Shown here piece after piece: positions 52,601-59,160 of a stretch of DNA of 64,000 nt (the first letter of the stretch is position 1; the number at the start of each line of letters is the position of its first letter). The notes beneath the pieces were generated by a model. The model saw only the letters and a list, made by a program, of their open reading frames with translations. It was not told where the DNA came from and ran no database searches. This DNA is from Candidatus Riflebacteria bacterium HGW-Riflebacteria-2 (GTDB lineage: Bacteria; Muiribacteriota; Ozemobacteria; Ozemobacterales; Ozemobacteraceae), in the NCBI GenBank assembly GCA_002839435.1, contig PGYA01000009.1, forward strand, positions 1-64,000, read 5' to 3'. The translations under genes were made by a program, and so were the position numbers.

Positions 52601-54121
52601 GTTCCATCAGAACCATCCAGTTATACGTTAAATGTTGAGTTTACGAGAACTTACCGTTATGAGGTCTGGCAGGAAATTCCGCGTTACATCGATGGAGAGC
52701 ACGTTGGTAGTTTGCGTGTCCGCATTCCACGCGCGGTTCACATGAAAATCACGGGTGCTGCTGAAATCCTGGTAACCGATAATACGCCGCCGGCAACTCA
52801 TCTTAACGATCCTGACAGCGAAGAGGGTGCGGTTCTTGAAGCTTTCTTTGTCCGCACCCCGATCCTTTATGGAACCACCGGTGAAGCTCTCTGGGAAACA
52901 GAAGCGCCCAAGGTCGCCAACCCCTCGACTCTCATATTTGTGGTGGCCGACAACAACCCGATGGCCAACCTGAATTACAGCAACAGCGGTCACGACAGCT
53001 TTCATGCTGCAGTGACAAGTGTCAAAAATAGAACGACGATTAACTTCAAGGCTGGTAATCAGATTGCAACTTTCTCTTATCAGACACAGTTTGGTCTGAT
53101 GCCGCCGCCAATCGTAGCGGAGGAGTCCGTCACCGATGAGATGACCCGATTGCGCAAACATTATACAAGCGGGTTTGGTGATGACTCGAAGGTCGCTGCC
53201 GCTTATGTGAGCGACGAAGCTCAGTTCAACACCCTGACCGGAACCGAAGGCAAATATTGCAAGTCGTTTTCTTATCGAGTGTATACCATCGATCTGGCTA
53301 ATATCGAGCATTTCTCCAAAAACCTGGTCGAAAACAGCGGAGCGTGGGACTATACCGGTGCCTGGAATGCGAAGATGCATCCGGATCATGCCAATAACAG
53401 TCTTGATTATCGCAGCCACCTTTATGGGCTGGGTTGGAGCGAAGCCTGCAATGCATCTCCGACTAACATCCTGGCTGTCGATCCCCAGCAGATCGGGCAG
53501 ATTATTGTGCGTGACAACGACAGGCCAAATGCCTTCATTGTTGCAAGACACGACAAGAAACCGGCGCAGCTGTACAGGGCGCCAAGCAACGTCAAGGATA
53601 ATACCATGCCGGCGAAATGGGTGCAGTATTCTATCAATGGCATGCCAGGATCTATTAACAACGGGCCTGAATCCTGGGAAGACGATGATCTGTCGTCTGC
53701 CTTCGACAGCAGTTTCAGGACTGACGATACTTTACCGGTAACTAACATATTGTTACCTGACGGTGACGACCTCGAAGTCGATGTTCCCGTCAGATTTGAC
53801 CTGCTGGTGGTCGATAACGCCGGTGATGTAGCTACCGTCAGCTACAAGCTGTTTGATGGTAGTGATACCCTGCTGGCGGATAGTACCGATTCATCGTCTC
53901 TGCAATACGTTTTCCGCCAACCAGGTGAATACAAAATTCTCGCTGAGATCGAGGATAATGCAGTCAGCTGGCCGGATAACCCGCAGGCCTATCTGCCCGG
54001 CGCTACGACAGACCCAGCAGTCACTTCGGAGAAGAATAACAGAAAGGTACAGGCTGTATTCAAAGTCGTTCCGACAAAGCTTGATTACAGAGTTATAGAA
54101 CGACGCCGACCAGCACAATGA
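49676..54121 (+). CDS. Very large secreted protein, possible pilus-tip adhesin (PilY1-like by position)
   Basis: A 1481-residue protein with a signal peptide (KAILWKAYAG, hydrophobic, cleavage near GYAED) after AGGAGG. It has no internal membrane segments. The body is beta-rich with many aromatic and Pro/Gly residues. Near residues 255-340 it is Cys-rich (CCAGRR, ECCDGCIAR). Near 420-560 it has segments such as GGIVYAYDETKGTVYRF that suggest beta-propeller blades. A PKD-like domain occupies about 1360-1470 (DVPVRFDLLVVDNAG, GEYKILAEIEDN). No recognised family covers it. The stop overlaps the first minor-pilin gene by four bases, the usual place of pilY1. I infer a tip adhesin or secreted substrate; the sequence alone does not prove it. 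Confidence 0.65.
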   Translation: MKAILWKAYAGVLVVLLMAVAGYAEDVVQLHPFYEQNGDCYLLVGDDVDVPANPGAPPIIDPPPDYDARAVWALNNLGSGIAERLYDPLDAYGLTASQKWNFATEVAEKDLFTFSGIEGPPTALTGTLVPRRIVMTATTSVYAFDEVPPATVHRFHGQPNASPTGRGNHPTWTINSLFGGIDYPCNTIPAAVDGRPGYYWYPVGRGYYHAADVVAWSNWTYGSGHRRPLSNPPPVNERYNQQTDGYPPTQGPWASCCAGRRPENGWIRGGWVRRMIRENLWGTYRNLKLYKYRVGSSAIAPTRVRDVANVLARVTGTMDMNGECCDGCIARVDGAAMPGVPSPYLSCVYSSIVDRTYLYRRDQGSSDFTLDGVTLDDRQIGVGSDTTCQFIGISSRNETGNYVYLLGLNEINNWLRAANAPAGMLLNELSDVAVSDQWWQTGGIVYAYDETKGTVYRFVRNEAGDNGIPTEIDVRTAGVLPDKIGADGFGSLYLMQTEFEPASTTFFTAYTADRHYIAEVLPGGIERYRAEFYQNVYKSVYVRDYYTGAITRLPGRVLLGTNYYFRDFFATDITDKTTWQWVTELGQTGMAVDVGVLTELGVINSPTPPRPGNLDAQTDNWGPLVLGASGFSEAVEEADGTLPDTNDYWFMVENAPSPDANEVNIGNVGDNPNGGPVGQFPTTIQFSSVKYYWKIMQTHNRFGEVEAATILDMETEGSSGDYLLLFPPTAGTFKVGVKVAYRYYDYTRLPVGALSNRKGDVLYPPLDQPPLVAKGDSAADSYAWSEPFTISIIDPPDNPADRGVIMSGIWSGSSLGDGMLVNYRPGPQVLGYGCPNGGFDNNTCGHAQCNPATTTIPISTFVLDGKSLVPQPPQYDATTETWQKVYSAEAASWSLHLRESNYNLDHGVDRIASMTAEIPPEPDDPDLIDGTLVWAGGPAVTWTSELMRGGETVVNKQLVLSSPVLNLTQLRTLFPVPSEPSSYTLNVEFTRTYRYEVWQEIPRYIDGEHVGSLRVRIPRAVHMKITGAAEILVTDNTPPATHLNDPDSEEGAVLEAFFVRTPILYGTTGEALWETEAPKVANPSTLIFVVADNNPMANLNYSNSGHDSFHAAVTSVKNRTTINFKAGNQIATFSYQTQFGLMPPPIVAEESVTDEMTRLRKHYTSGFGDDSKVAAAYVSDEAQFNTLTGTEGKYCKSFSYRVYTIDLANIEHFSKNLVENSGAWDYTGAWNAKMHPDHANNSLDYRSHLYGLGWSEACNASPTNILAVDPQQIGQIIVRDNDRPNAFIVARHDKKPAQLYRAPSNVKDNTMPAKWVQYSINGMPGSINNGPESWEDDDLSSAFDSSFRTDDTLPVTNILLPDGDDLEVDVPVRFDLLVVDNAGDVATVSYKLFDGSDTLLADSTDSSSLQYVFRQPGEYKILAEIEDNAVSWPDNPQAYLPGATTDPAVTSEKNNRKVQAVFKVVPTKLDYRVIERRRPAQ

Positions 54122-54675
54122 TCGATATTCGCACAAAAGCCGGTGTTACACTGACCGAAATAATGCTGGCATTTCTTATTCTTGTGATAGCAGCCTTTTC
54201 GACGGCTGGCGTTATCAGCTACGGGCATCGCGGCACCGTGGCTGACTTCCGTCAGGTCGAATCCATTCAGATTATTGTCGATCGCATGAATAGGCTGATG
54301 AATATGCCTTATGCTTCGCTTGACTCCTTTCTGACCGCTGCAGGCAGCGATGAGTTTACTTTCAGCGACCCGATCGAAGGTATTGTCCTCGGTGACGAGG
54401 TGCAGATCGAAAAGAATACTTACCGCATTCTCGCAACGCTAAAGCGCCAGCGCATAGTTTTTGAATCACTCATGGAACTGGATTTTCCCAATCCTGCTTA
54501 CGATCCGGCATCACCCTCCACCTGGATTTTTAGAGACCGGCCGAGAGAATCGTTTCCAGGTGGTAGTAACCCCTTCAAAATCATAAAAATCACTGTTACG
54601 GCCAAGCCTGTTGGTGGCATGACAGATGAACGGGAATTCGCACTGGTCAGCTTTGTAGCTGACATGGAGAGATGA
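54118..54675 (+). CDS. Minor pilin/pseudopilin, PilV/GspI-like (set 1)
   Basis: A 185-residue prepilin-type protein. The short basic leader ends in Gly before VTLTEIMLAF, giving the class III cleavage site G|V with Glu at position +5, then a hydrophobic helix of about 20 residues. The rest is a globular domain containing a DEVQIEKNTYRI strand. Length and features resemble PilV or GspI. Start and stop overlap both neighbours by four bases. It should be inserted in the inner membrane, processed by a prepilin peptidase and assembled at a pilus or pseudopilus tip. Confidence 0.85.
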   Translation: MIDIRTKAGVTLTEIMLAFLILVIAAFSTAGVISYGHRGTVADFRQVESIQIIVDRMNRLMNMPYASLDSFLTAAGSDEFTFSDPIEGIVLGDEVQIEKNTYRILATLKRQRIVFESLMELDFPNPAYDPASPSTWIFRDRPRESFPGGSNPFKIIKITVTAKPVGGMTDEREFALVSFVADMER

Positions 54676-55286
54676 AAATGCATACCAGGCTTAACTTGCA
54701 ACCATCGGTTGTCAAGCTGACTGTTTCTAATAACGCGCGGCGCAATGGTATGGCGCTGGTTATCGTGCTGGCTTTTTCTTCGGTTCTTCTGGTTCTTGGC
54801 GTCGTATATCTGCGCTCATTTTCGCAGACCACTCAGATTTCAAGAATGCAGATTGACCACCTTCAGGCAGAATTTTTCGCCCGTGGTATTCAGAATATCG
54901 CTCTTTTCAAAATCAAGCGTTTCCCGGATTTTTTTCTGCGTTCTTATCGTTACCACATCTATAAAAAGCGTCGCGATGCCGGCGATCCTTTAGTAGAACC
55001 CCCTATCCGGCCCTTCGAGGCTCCTACGCCTTTTGAAAAGTTTACCGGCGTTCATGCTGGTCGCCCTAACGATATTTTGCATCATCTCGCAGCAGGAGAT
55101 GATGCCGACTGGCAGTTTACCGCCCCGCTTAATATTGCAACCTGGTCTACGTCTTTTAACCTCAGGTCTTCTGAAGACTTTAACCGCGCCTATATCGAAA
55201 TCGACGTGCATGTTCAGATGCAGGGTAACGATAATGTCGCTCACTATCGCATGAGTCTCGATGCCAGTCAGACTTCACAACTTTAA
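54672..55286 (+). CDS. PilX/GspK-like pilus-tip protein (set 1)
   Basis: A 204-residue protein whose N-terminal region is basic, followed by RRNG|MALVIVLAFSSVLLVLGVVYL, the PilX/GspK-type prepilin segment that characteristically lacks Glu+5. A soluble domain of about 140 residues follows. The start is ATG 54672 or ATG 54678; the first overlaps the previous stop by four bases. GspK-type proteins cap the pseudopilus tip in complex with the I and J pseudopilins, matching the neighbouring genes. Confidence 0.75.
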   Translation: MKMHTRLNLQPSVVKLTVSNNARRNGMALVIVLAFSSVLLVLGVVYLRSFSQTTQISRMQIDHLQAEFFARGIQNIALFKIKRFPDFFLRSYRYHIYKKRRDAGDPLVEPPIRPFEAPTPFEKFTGVHAGRPNDILHHLAAGDDADWQFTAPLNIATWSTSFNLRSSEDFNRAYIEIDVHVQMQGNDNVAHYRMSLDASQTSQL

Positions 55287-55287
55287 A

Positions 55288-56064
55288 ATGACAACAATTT
55301 CTGATACAAAAAATATCGTTGGCCACAAAGCTTTTACGCTGGTCGAAATTCTTGTTGCGACCAGCGTTCTTTCTCTGTTTATGCTGAGCGTATTCGGCAT
55401 ATACGAATACAGTCGTTCTGGCTTCGAGACCGGTTCCTGGCGTCTTCAGTCGCAAAAGAGTGCGCAGACTTTTCTCATGCGACTCAAAGATCTGTTAGAA
55501 CGAAGTAATCATGCTTATGCCGTCGCTCCCAGTGGTGACACCCAAAGAGTTGCTGACCGCCCGACAGTGTTGAATGAGGCCTGGTTCAATCAGGTGGCGA
55601 CTGCCACCAATCATGGCATTCTCTATTTTTCGATTATTTCGCCCTATGTGCCGGAACAGGCTGATCTTGGTCAGACTGAACGCAAAGGCACCTGGAAAGG
55701 CGTCGGGCTTGATTGTAAAAACAAGACACTCAGGCTTTATATGACAGGAAACTGGGACGACATGCCGGCACACACCCCTGCCGATGTAGGTTCTCCAGAT
55801 CTTGCCAGATTCGAGTTCGGACATACCGAAGGTGATTTTGCGATATCACTTAACGATGTTGCAGAAATAGGCATTTTTGCCACACAAGCCACGCAGACCA
55901 CAGACATTGGTCGCCCGGCCATATTTCTTTCAGTTGAGCTGGTTCTGGAAAACCAGCGATCCCGGCAGAAAGCAAGAGTCACCGAACGGATGACGGCTTC
56001 TCTGGTTGATAGAAAGCTCGATGAAATCAGAATCGCTCCGGCTGGCAGCTTCCCGACTCCATGA
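55288..56064 (+). CDS. Minor pilin/pseudopilin, PilW/GspJ-like (set 1)
   Basis: A 258-residue prepilin-type protein: GHKA|FTLVEILVATSVLSLFML with Glu+5 and Ala, not Gly, at -1. The long soluble domain is typical of PilW/GspJ. The ATG at 55288 lies one base after the previous stop and has no clear ribosome site; ATG 55261 would overlap the previous gene by 26 bases. It completes the V-X-W trio with the two preceding genes. Confidence 0.85.
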   Translation: MTTISDTKNIVGHKAFTLVEILVATSVLSLFMLSVFGIYEYSRSGFETGSWRLQSQKSAQTFLMRLKDLLERSNHAYAVAPSGDTQRVADRPTVLNEAWFNQVATATNHGILYFSIISPYVPEQADLGQTERKGTWKGVGLDCKNKTLRLYMTGNWDDMPAHTPADVGSPDLARFEFGHTEGDFAISLNDVAEIGIFATQATQTTDIGRPAIFLSVELVLENQRSRQKARVTERMTASLVDRKLDEIRIAPAGSFPTP

Positions 56065-56861
56065 AACATTTAATTATAATCATTCTGTCGCTTATGCTTT
56101 CAGGGGCGGTTTCTCTATCCGCCTGCACAATGGAGCCGAGCATCTGGCAGACGGTTGAAGCAATTGATTCTGAAGATGATCCTGGCGTATTTGCTCTCTC
56201 TGATGCCCTTTATCAGCTGCGTGAAAAGCTGACTAAAGAACTTTCCGCATGTAACATGCCGGTACAGCCGTTAACCTTTGTTGGCATATTTTATGGTGAC
56301 ACCCCGACTGAGATGTCTTCATCTACCAGACAGATTCTTGAACAGGCAACAGAAATCGTCTGGAACGACGCCAGAATTCTGCCGCCGGCAGAGCTGGTAA
56401 GGTCGCCGCAGGACTTTGTTGCTTTGCAGAAGGCCGCCGAAGCAGCTGGCAAAGAGTCTTATACCGCGTTGCTACAAATTTCCGGAGCCAGAAGCAGCTC
56501 CATAAGTCAGATAGATCTTAATTTCTGGCTGTATCAGCTCTACCGCTGTGTGTTGCGCGAAGAAATTAAAGTTCTGCTGAGAGTGGCTGATTCTGAAGGA
56601 ACAGCAATCTTTATCGATGAAATAGCGGTTTCACCGACTATTATCGTTGATCCGATGCTTTCACCAGTTGGTGGATACATAATCAGGCTCGAAAAGAATA
56701 CAGCCAGCCCACTGATGGTAGATTTTGGGCCTCTAGAGGATGGTGGCGAACATGTGTTACGTTTTAATGACGCATTTCGTCAGCCGTCACCGACTCCGCC
56801 CATGAAGGAGTTTCAGCAAATTCAACGGTCAGGCGACAGTAGAAATGCTGCAGATAATTAA
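56061..56861 (+). CDS. Lipoprotein of unknown function
   Basis: A 266-residue protein with a lipoprotein signal peptide (IIIILSLMLSG..., lipobox LSAC, acceptor Cys near 22). The mature part is mixed alpha/beta. Its middle (LTFVGIFYGDTPTEMSSSTRQILEQATEIVW) and later strands loosely resemble penicillin-binding-protein-activator or CsgG-type lipoproteins, but I cannot assign a family. The start overlaps the pilin stop by four bases, so it belongs to the pilin run; a pilotin-like role is possible. Confidence 0.65.
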   Translation: MKHLIIIILSLMLSGAVSLSACTMEPSIWQTVEAIDSEDDPGVFALSDALYQLREKLTKELSACNMPVQPLTFVGIFYGDTPTEMSSSTRQILEQATEIVWNDARILPPAELVRSPQDFVALQKAAEAAGKESYTALLQISGARSSSISQIDLNFWLYQLYRCVLREEIKVLLRVADSEGTAIFIDEIAVSPTIIVDPMLSPVGGYIIRLEKNTASPLMVDFGPLEDGGEHVLRFNDAFRQPSPTPPMKEFQQIQRSGDSRNAADN

Positions 56862-56873
56862 ATGGAGCTGGAA

Positions 56874-57593
56874 ATGGATATTTTAAGAAGAACTGGTCGA
56901 ATATTCAGGATTGTAACACTCTGTTTGCCATGGCTGGCTCTTCTGTTGCCGGCGGTCGTCGCTGCAGATCCAGTACATGTTGCTGTGCGCAGTCTTGATT
57001 TTAGTATGTTCAGCCGCGTAATGGAGTCTCAACAGGATTTAACTGCCACCGACAGCACTGGTATGACTGCTTTGCACCATGCCTGCGCTCTTGGAGCGGT
57101 TGAAATGGTTGAAGCGCTTCTGGAAAAAGGGGCTTTGGCTTCGCAAACCTGTAATGGTGGCAATAATGCCATGCATTATGCTGTAAGCATGGGTGCTATC
57201 TGTCTCGATCCCGAGCCACCCAGAAGTTCTGTTACCATTTGTCCATTGACTGTTCCGGCCATGCTGGCTTCAGCCGGGGTCGATGTGAATTTACAGAACA
57301 ACAAGGGTGAGACGCCTCTGCATATAGCTGCCCGCAATGGCCTGGTGGGTGTGATTGCCAATCTGTTGCAGGCGGGAGCTGACCCTGGTATCCGCAACCA
57401 TGCTGGTGAAACTCCGCTGCATCTTGTTGGCGGTCCTCTGCCGCATATTACCGCGCAGGTTCTGCTTTTGCACGGCGCCAGGCTTGAGGTTGCCGCGAAT
57501 GATGGCACCAGTGCGCTTGACCGCGCAAAAGCTCAGGGCAATCTTTTGTTGATAAATATGTTGATACAATACAATGCGAAGAGTCCAAAATAA
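56874..57593 (+). CDS. Secreted ankyrin-repeat protein
   Basis: A 239-residue protein with a signal peptide (cleavage near VVAADP) and at least four ankyrin repeats. Clear ones contain GMTALHHACALGAVEMVEALLEKGA, GETPLHIAARNGLVGVIANLLQAGA and GETPLHLVGGPLPHITAQVLLLHGA, spaced by about 33 residues, with a Pro/Cys-containing insertion near 105-125. The ATG at 56874 has GGAG six bases upstream, so it is preferred over ATG 56862. Ankyrin arrays bind proteins; a periplasmic location is less common than cytoplasmic. It probably supports the pilus assembly encoded around it. Confidence 0.8.
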   Translation: MDILRRTGRIFRIVTLCLPWLALLLPAVVAADPVHVAVRSLDFSMFSRVMESQQDLTATDSTGMTALHHACALGAVEMVEALLEKGALASQTCNGGNNAMHYAVSMGAICLDPEPPRSSVTICPLTVPAMLASAGVDVNLQNNKGETPLHIAARNGLVGVIANLLQAGADPGIRNHAGETPLHLVGGPLPHITAQVLLLHGARLEVAANDGTSALDRAKAQGNLLLINMLIQYNAKSPK

Positions 57594-58041
57594 GGCAATT
57601 CTGATATGCCTGGCCATCGCTGTGGCCTCTTTTTCAGGCCGATTGCTTGCCTGTATGGGTAACTGCTCGAACGGCGTCTGCAGTCTGGCTTCGGTTACCT
57701 TTGCCATTCCAGAATCGGTGATTACTGCCGACACATTGGCAATTTTGCTCAAGTCTGGCAATGTGGGTCTGATAGAATGTCGCAGTGCCGGCCAGACGAC
57801 CGATCTGAGAATTCCTGGTGCCATGGTGATTCGCGACGATGTCGTTATTGCAAGCATAACAGAGCAGTTGCCATCGAGAGACCGAATGCTGATCATCTAT
57901 CCTGGTGCCGAAGGTGGCAATATCGACGTAATGATCGCAGAGCTTCGCAAGCAGGGTTATCTGAGTATCCTGAAATTTCAGGCCGGAATACAGGGCTGGC
58001 TGACTTATGGTTACCAGGCTGAAGGAGAAGGAATACCCTGA
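57574..58041 (+). CDS. Secreted rhodanese-like protein lacking the catalytic Cys
   Basis: A 155-residue protein with a signal peptide (ILICLAIAVASF, cleavage near LLACM). Residues 50-150 fit a single rhodanese fold: LIECRSAGQTTDLRIPGAMVI, then LIIYPGAEGGNI where active rhodaneses have YC-x-x-G-x-R, then ELRKQGYLSILKFQAGIQGWLTYGY. The catalytic Cys is replaced by Pro and the loop Arg is missing, so sulfur transfer is unlikely. Three Cys just after the signal (CMGNCSNGVC) might form a disulfide or bind metal. It overlaps the ankyrin gene by 20 bases. Confidence 0.7.
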   Translation: MRRVQNKAILICLAIAVASFSGRLLACMGNCSNGVCSLASVTFAIPESVITADTLAILLKSGNVGLIECRSAGQTTDLRIPGAMVIRDDVVIASITEQLPSRDRMLIIYPGAEGGNIDVMIAELRKQGYLSILKFQAGIQGWLTYGYQAEGEGIP

Positions 58042-58072
58042 CCCTTCTTTTTTCGAGGTTGTTGTCTCATGC

Positions 58073-58101
58073 TTGCCATACAGAGGCAAAAACGATACAC
58101 T
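58073..58101 (+). promoter_or_regulatory. Internal promoter at leaderless distance from the TAXI gene
   Basis: TTGCCA at 58073-58078, a 17-base spacer and TACACT at 58096-58101. The -10 box ends seven bases before the ATG at 58108. Confidence 0.5.
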
Positions 58102-58107
58102 TAGCTG

Positions 58108-59160
58108 ATGAACAACAAGAGACGCGGAATTTTGCCGACTTTTATCTGGCCAATTGCCTTGGTGATGGCAACTCTGGCACTTTTTCTGCTTGCTGTTCCT
58201 GACCCGCCGCGCGCTGAAGCGCCTATCCCGCCGCAGCTCTATTCGTCGTCATTTCAGCTGATTGGCACTGGTAACCGACTTGGCACCTATTATCCGGTTG
58301 GCAGTATTCTCTCTAAATGGATCAACTCGCAACTCGGTAGCGAAGGTGTTTTCAAACCAGTAGAAACCAATGGTTCGATCGATAATGTGCGCCTGATTAC
58401 CCAGGGTAAAGTTTTGCTGGGAATGGCCGAAAGCCGCATTATCAAAGAGACGATGCTTGGCAACGCTTCGTCGCCGCTGCGCCTCGTCTGGCCGTTGTGG
58501 AATGATGTCGTCCACATTTTGCGCGCTCCAGAACGCTTTGAGCCTGGCGAAAGCTTTCCCGGGCGTCTCAATGTCTTTCTTGGCCAGCTCAACTCTTCAA
58601 CCCGGCGCACTTCGCTCGAAATCATCGATGCGCTTGGCCTTTACCGCCGCCGAACCAGCGCCGAAATTCCGATCGAGGCCGTTTTAAACTCACTGGCCAA
58701 CGGAAACATCGGCTATGCCACCATACAGGCTGGTGTGCCCAACCGCACGGTTTCGGATGCCTTGAACTTGCATGGCTGCTCTCTTATCAGTCTCAGCGAT
58801 ACCGAGATAGATAAAATATTGCAAAAGGTTTCAACTGCCAGGCGGGTATCTATTTCAGCCGGATTCTACGGAGAATCGCAGCCCGAAATCCAGACTGTGG
58901 GACTTCCAAATATGCTGGTGGCAAGTGTCGAAACCTCAGATGAGGCTGTCGGGCTGATTTTAGAAAGCATAGTCAAGGGCTCGTCTCATCTCAAACTCCA
59001 TCATCAGGCGATAGGCAATGTTCCTGTTGATCCTGAAACAGCAATGAACATCATGCAGGAAGCTGGCGTGCCCATCCATCCCGGCACCCTGATCTGGCTC
59101 GAAAAAAATGCACAGGGTAAGCAGGCTGCGTCGATGGCAGGAGGTACTGCCAATGAATGA
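58108..59160 (+). CDS. TAXI-type (TRAP-associated) periplasmic solute-binding protein
   Basis: A 350-residue protein with an N-terminal hydrophobic helix (about 10-30, signal peptide or anchor) followed by a TAXI/NMT1-like binding domain: QLIGTGNRLGTYYPVGSIL, NGSIDNVRLITQGKVLLGMAE, a hinge strand, and LANGNIGYATIQAGVPNRTVSDAL. TAXI proteins bind small acids and feed TRAP permeases, but no TRAP membrane subunit (4TM or 12TM) lies in the window. The gene overlaps the PilX-like gene by 8 bases and lies amid pilin genes, so it may have been recruited as a sensor or structural part. The promoter directly upstream suggests independent control. Confidence 0.8.
   Translation: MNNKRRGILPTFIWPIALVMATLALFLLAVPDPPRAEAPIPPQLYSSSFQLIGTGNRLGTYYPVGSILSKWINSQLGSEGVFKPVETNGSIDNVRLITQGKVLLGMAESRIIKETMLGNASSPLRLVWPLWNDVVHILRAPERFEPGESFPGRLNVFLGQLNSSTRRTSLEIIDALGLYRRRTSAEIPIEAVLNSLANGNIGYATIQAGVPNRTVSDALNLHGCSLISLSDTEIDKILQKVSTARRVSISAGFYGESQPEIQTVGLPNMLVASVETSDEAVGLILESIVKGSSHLKLHHQAIGNVPVDPETAMNIMQEAGVPIHPGTLIWLEKNAQGKQAASMAGGTANE

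Noticed and set aside
52628..53551. 307-codon minus-strand ORF inside the 1481-residue gene
   Set aside because: It lacks start signals and family features, and the plus frame is continuous with a signal peptide and a PKD-like end.
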